NCBI GenBank assembly: GCA_021613375.1
Contig: CM038714.1
Location: forward strand, 40,536,123 to 40,600,122
Direction of reading: 5' to 3'
DNA from: Megaleporinus macrocephalus
Lineage: Eukaryota; Chordata; Actinopteri; Characiformes; Anostomidae
Length of the DNA: 64,000 nucleotides
The notes beneath the pieces were generated by a model. It was not told where the DNA came from. It worked only from the letters and a program-made list of their open reading frames with translations, and ran no database searches. A program made the translations under genes and the position numbers. Of this stretch, positions 59,073 to 64,000 are shown piece after piece (position 1 is the stretch's first letter; the number at the start of each line of letters is the position of its first letter).

Positions 59073-60006
59073 TAGAGATGGACCGATCAGCGTTTTTGAG
59101 GCCGATTCCGATCGCCGATCACCTTTCAGCACGATCAGCTGATAGCTGATACCTATAGAGGGCGGAGTATATGCCACAGCAGGGCTACATGTAGTAATTG
59201 GCGCAAGCAAATTATGAAACATGGTCTAAACTGGTTTATTACCATTTTTAAGGAGCTCATATGAAACAGCATAATATTTTAAACTAAATTAACAGTAAAT
59301 AAACAAAGTAAATCAAACAAATATCTCTAATACTGCAATTATTACATTTAGACCCTTAATTTAAAACTAAAAAAGCAAATTAAATAAATGCAGTAAAAAC
59401 TGCAGTCCTTAAACACAGACTCTGTTTTTTTTTTTTTTTTTAAACGACAATCTGTAATTATTAAATGTAGATCTTGAATTGCTGCTGCTGTTCTGTTCGT
59501 ACCGGTCAGATCTGGTCTGTATGGTGTTCTGGGTTGTTTGTTTTGTGCTAGCTGTGCTGTTTGCTGATACTCACTGTATTCAGTCGCGGGTGTCTCTAAA
59601 ACCGTATCAGATTAGAGTGTTAAATGTCTTTGTCTTGGTTTCCCAACGAGACACGGTTAATTTTACAGATTTTAAAAAAGCTCTGGATGAGTCTGTGACA
59701 ACAACGAATATACGACAAGCTGCCAGACGGACACAACACAACACAACGCAGCGGAAAACTGTTCTGGCGAGGCGCCGCTTTAGTCAGTCTGTGGAAAATG
59801 AAATGGTATGTGTTTCCACCTAGTGGTTCAGATAGGAATTGCAAGGACCTGGCTGTTGGGGGTTTCAACGAAACACTAGCTGGAAATACAGAAATTAGAC
59901 TCATTTGTTTAACGCCATTGATCGGCTCTCGAGATCGGCTAAATCACATATTTTGATTAAAAATCTGCCGATACCAATACATAGCCGATCAATCCTTCCA
60001 TCTCTA
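59073..60006 (+). mobile_element. Non-autonomous hAT element, GATCGG family, copy 4
   Basis: 934 bp, starting TAGAGATGGACCGATCAGCG and ending AATCCTTCCATCTCTA, with flanks TTATATAC (59065-59072) and CTATATAC (60007-60014). The longest copy; it carries an extra segment at about 59560-59790 giving a 114-codon + frame (59479-59823) and an opposed frame, neither of which resembles hAT transposase. The segment could be a remnant of the parent element's interior. Confidence 0.93.
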
Positions 60007-60940
60007 CTATATACATCTACTTTATCTACACTTTTCTGTTAATGATGCATTTTTGAGAGCTGTTATGTTGCATTTATTTGCTATTAATAGAATAGAAACT
60101 ACCAAATGCAACAAAAAATAGTTTTTAATAATCTACTGATAATTAAAAATACAGTTAATGTGTTTAAATCACATGGGATGGGTTGAAATGCTTTTGAACA
60201 TTGTCCCCGGCACACGCAGGAACGCCACTGCTGCCCAAGTAATGCAGTGCTGCTGTAGCTTTCGATCACAAAGCGTTATCCGCAGTTTACATCTTCCTTT
60301 ATTCCAGGACAGTACTGAGATATGAGCATCTGCAGTGGATGAAGGTGAAACGTTGTGATAGAGCCTCTGGTTAAACATGCAGGGTGATCTGATCACATGG
60401 CCATGCAGCTCTGCTCCACTGCACATCACCTGTCCATCAGTGCACTGAGGCTTCAGAGGGGGCTGCAGCGTGACAGGCAGGAATCAACATACGTACACAC
60501 ACATACATACATCTGCCTGGTGCCTGAGGAGCTGTTGCTGGCATGCTTTATCTTTAGAGCTGTGCAGGAAGAAAGGGCACAACAGTTCCCTCAGGAAAAG
60601 AAAAGGCAGAGCTTCAGCATTTGTGTCCAGTGTTGCAAGACTCCGTTTTTTACAGGGCTGGGAGTCGATCCCATCCAAGCCGATTCCTCGATTCCAGGCA
60701 TTTGGGAATTTGAGAGTCAACTCCAAAGCTTTGGACACCAAGGTTATTATCAGGGCCACATCCAGGGACCAGCGAATAAGAGAAATGCACAGTCACTTCT
60801 AACGTAGTCCTATATAGAATGAATGCAGGCCACTCTGGACAGACGGGTATGCTGGGCTAATACTAGAGTGCACATATACAGAGATGTCAGGGGCAAGTGC
60901 TGAGGGGCAAGTTAGCCAGTTCATTCAGTGTTTGTACTGT
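60007..60940. other. Spacer, no gene seen
   Basis: ACAGGGCTGGGAGTCGATCCC near 60650 is a lone hAT-like terminus. Three overlapping frames of 86-136 codons at 60169-60807 are on opposite strands and lack domains. Confidence 0.35.
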
Positions 60941-60997
60941 ACTATTATATATATATATATATATATATTATTATATATATATTATATATATATATAC
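60941..60997. repeat. (TA)-rich microsatellite
   Basis: Interrupted TA repeats. Confidence 0.9.
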
Positions 60998-61115
60998 ATG
61001 TATTATTAGTTTTACTCTACTCGTCAATCTAGTTCACAGGAGTTACCGCAGCAGTATTCATGCTCATGTTTTAAAAAGATAACGTGTTTATTGTTATTTA
61101 AAAATGTGTCCATGT

Positions 61116-61330
61116 AGATCAGGGGCGTAGCTAGCCCTATTTAAGGGGTGCTTAAATTGAGTCCCAGCACCCCTAAAGATTGTAGTAAAATAAAAATACA
61201 ATTTTTTGAATATTAATTTGTCTCTAACAAGCTGAAAATGTTAAAACTATAGAGAGTATATACTCAAAGCAAATATTGCAAGCACCTTGCCTTGCAAAAT
61301 GCTATGATCCAGCTTCTCTTTCGAGTAAGG
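61116..61330 (+). mobile_element. Possible hAT 5' end, CAGGGGCGTAGC type
   Basis: CAGGGGCGTAGCTAGCCCTA, followed by AGGGGTGCTTAAATTGAGTC and AGCACCCCTAAAGATTG, resembles the start of a fish hAT group with CAGGGG termini. No matching right end was confirmed in the remaining 2.9 kb, so it may extend beyond the window or be truncated. Confidence 0.4.
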
Positions 61331-61425
61331 CCAACATGATCGTGATCAAGCCCTAAATTCATGCCATGAATTTCTCTCATTCTCATCTGATCACCATAGC
61401 CCAAGCTCAATATTTAATTGGGGAA

Positions 61426-64000
<2,575 letters not shown>

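Noticed and set aside
60397..60807. 136- and 110-codon overlapping + frames
   Set aside because: Two frames on the same bases plus opposed frames, no domain; compatible with chance in a GC-richer patch.

Overview
The window reads as vertebrate, almost certainly teleost fish, non-coding DNA. I found no host protein-coding exon and no tRNA, rRNA or other RNA gene. The long open frames are by-products of stop-poor repeats or chance, and everything that looks like protein belongs to decayed transposons. Signs of a fish genome are the many microsatellites, Tc1-like and hAT relics of fish type, L2-like LINE 3' ends, a tRNA-derived SINE with an ATCC tail, and the GTGAGGACA / GTGGGGAC repeats beside (CA)n tracts. 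I judge the family resemblances from memory; species cannot be fixed.

Layout. 1-1157: end of a 12-14 bp minisatellite that runs off the left edge. 2604-5429: three hAT-type elements in a row. 7105-9450: a Tc1 terminus, a 0.6-kb polypurine block, two dinucleotide tracts and a reversed Tc1 relic. 13135-15300: a second copy of the GATCGG-rich hAT family, another Tc1 relic and a SINE head. 18262-21545: a retrotransposon 3' end, a GTGAGGACA repeat, a purine block and a mariner-type non-autonomous element. 22802-24365: a TTAA-flanked transposon with a broken THAP domain. 25246-26546: a second TTAA-flanked element holding a LINE fragment that is itself split by a hAT. 28702-29152: a small hAT-like element and (TA)n. 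30559-32535: a degraded hAT-like element containing a LINE tail and a 1.35-kb array of 37-bp units. 33006-36262: two inverted copies of a ~240-bp unknown sequence around two hATs, one with a large AT hairpin. 39400-45725: mariner/Tc1 relics, a SINE and an L2-like LINE. 48611-49173 and 59073-60006: copies 3 and 4 of the GATCGG hAT family. 49362-49500 and 52211-52402: an unknown repeat present twice. 52785-53130: possible solo LTR.

Between these lie AT-rich stretches that may be intronic or intergenic. Several blocks (about 20.46-20.70, 27.2-27.96, 33.88-34.11, 35.8-36.26, 37.3-37.56 and 57.0-57.3 kb) have the mixed composition and homeodomain/octamer-like words expected of conserved non-coding elements. 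That is only a suggestion without an alignment.

The best-supported result is seven target-site duplications (six of hAT type at 8 bp plus exact TTAA flanks on two elements counted separately), read directly at element borders. The most unusual objects are the THAP-bearing TTAA element, the inverted ~240-bp pair, the 37-bp array with an apparent 13-unit duplication, and the hairpin inside the 34.6-kb hAT.
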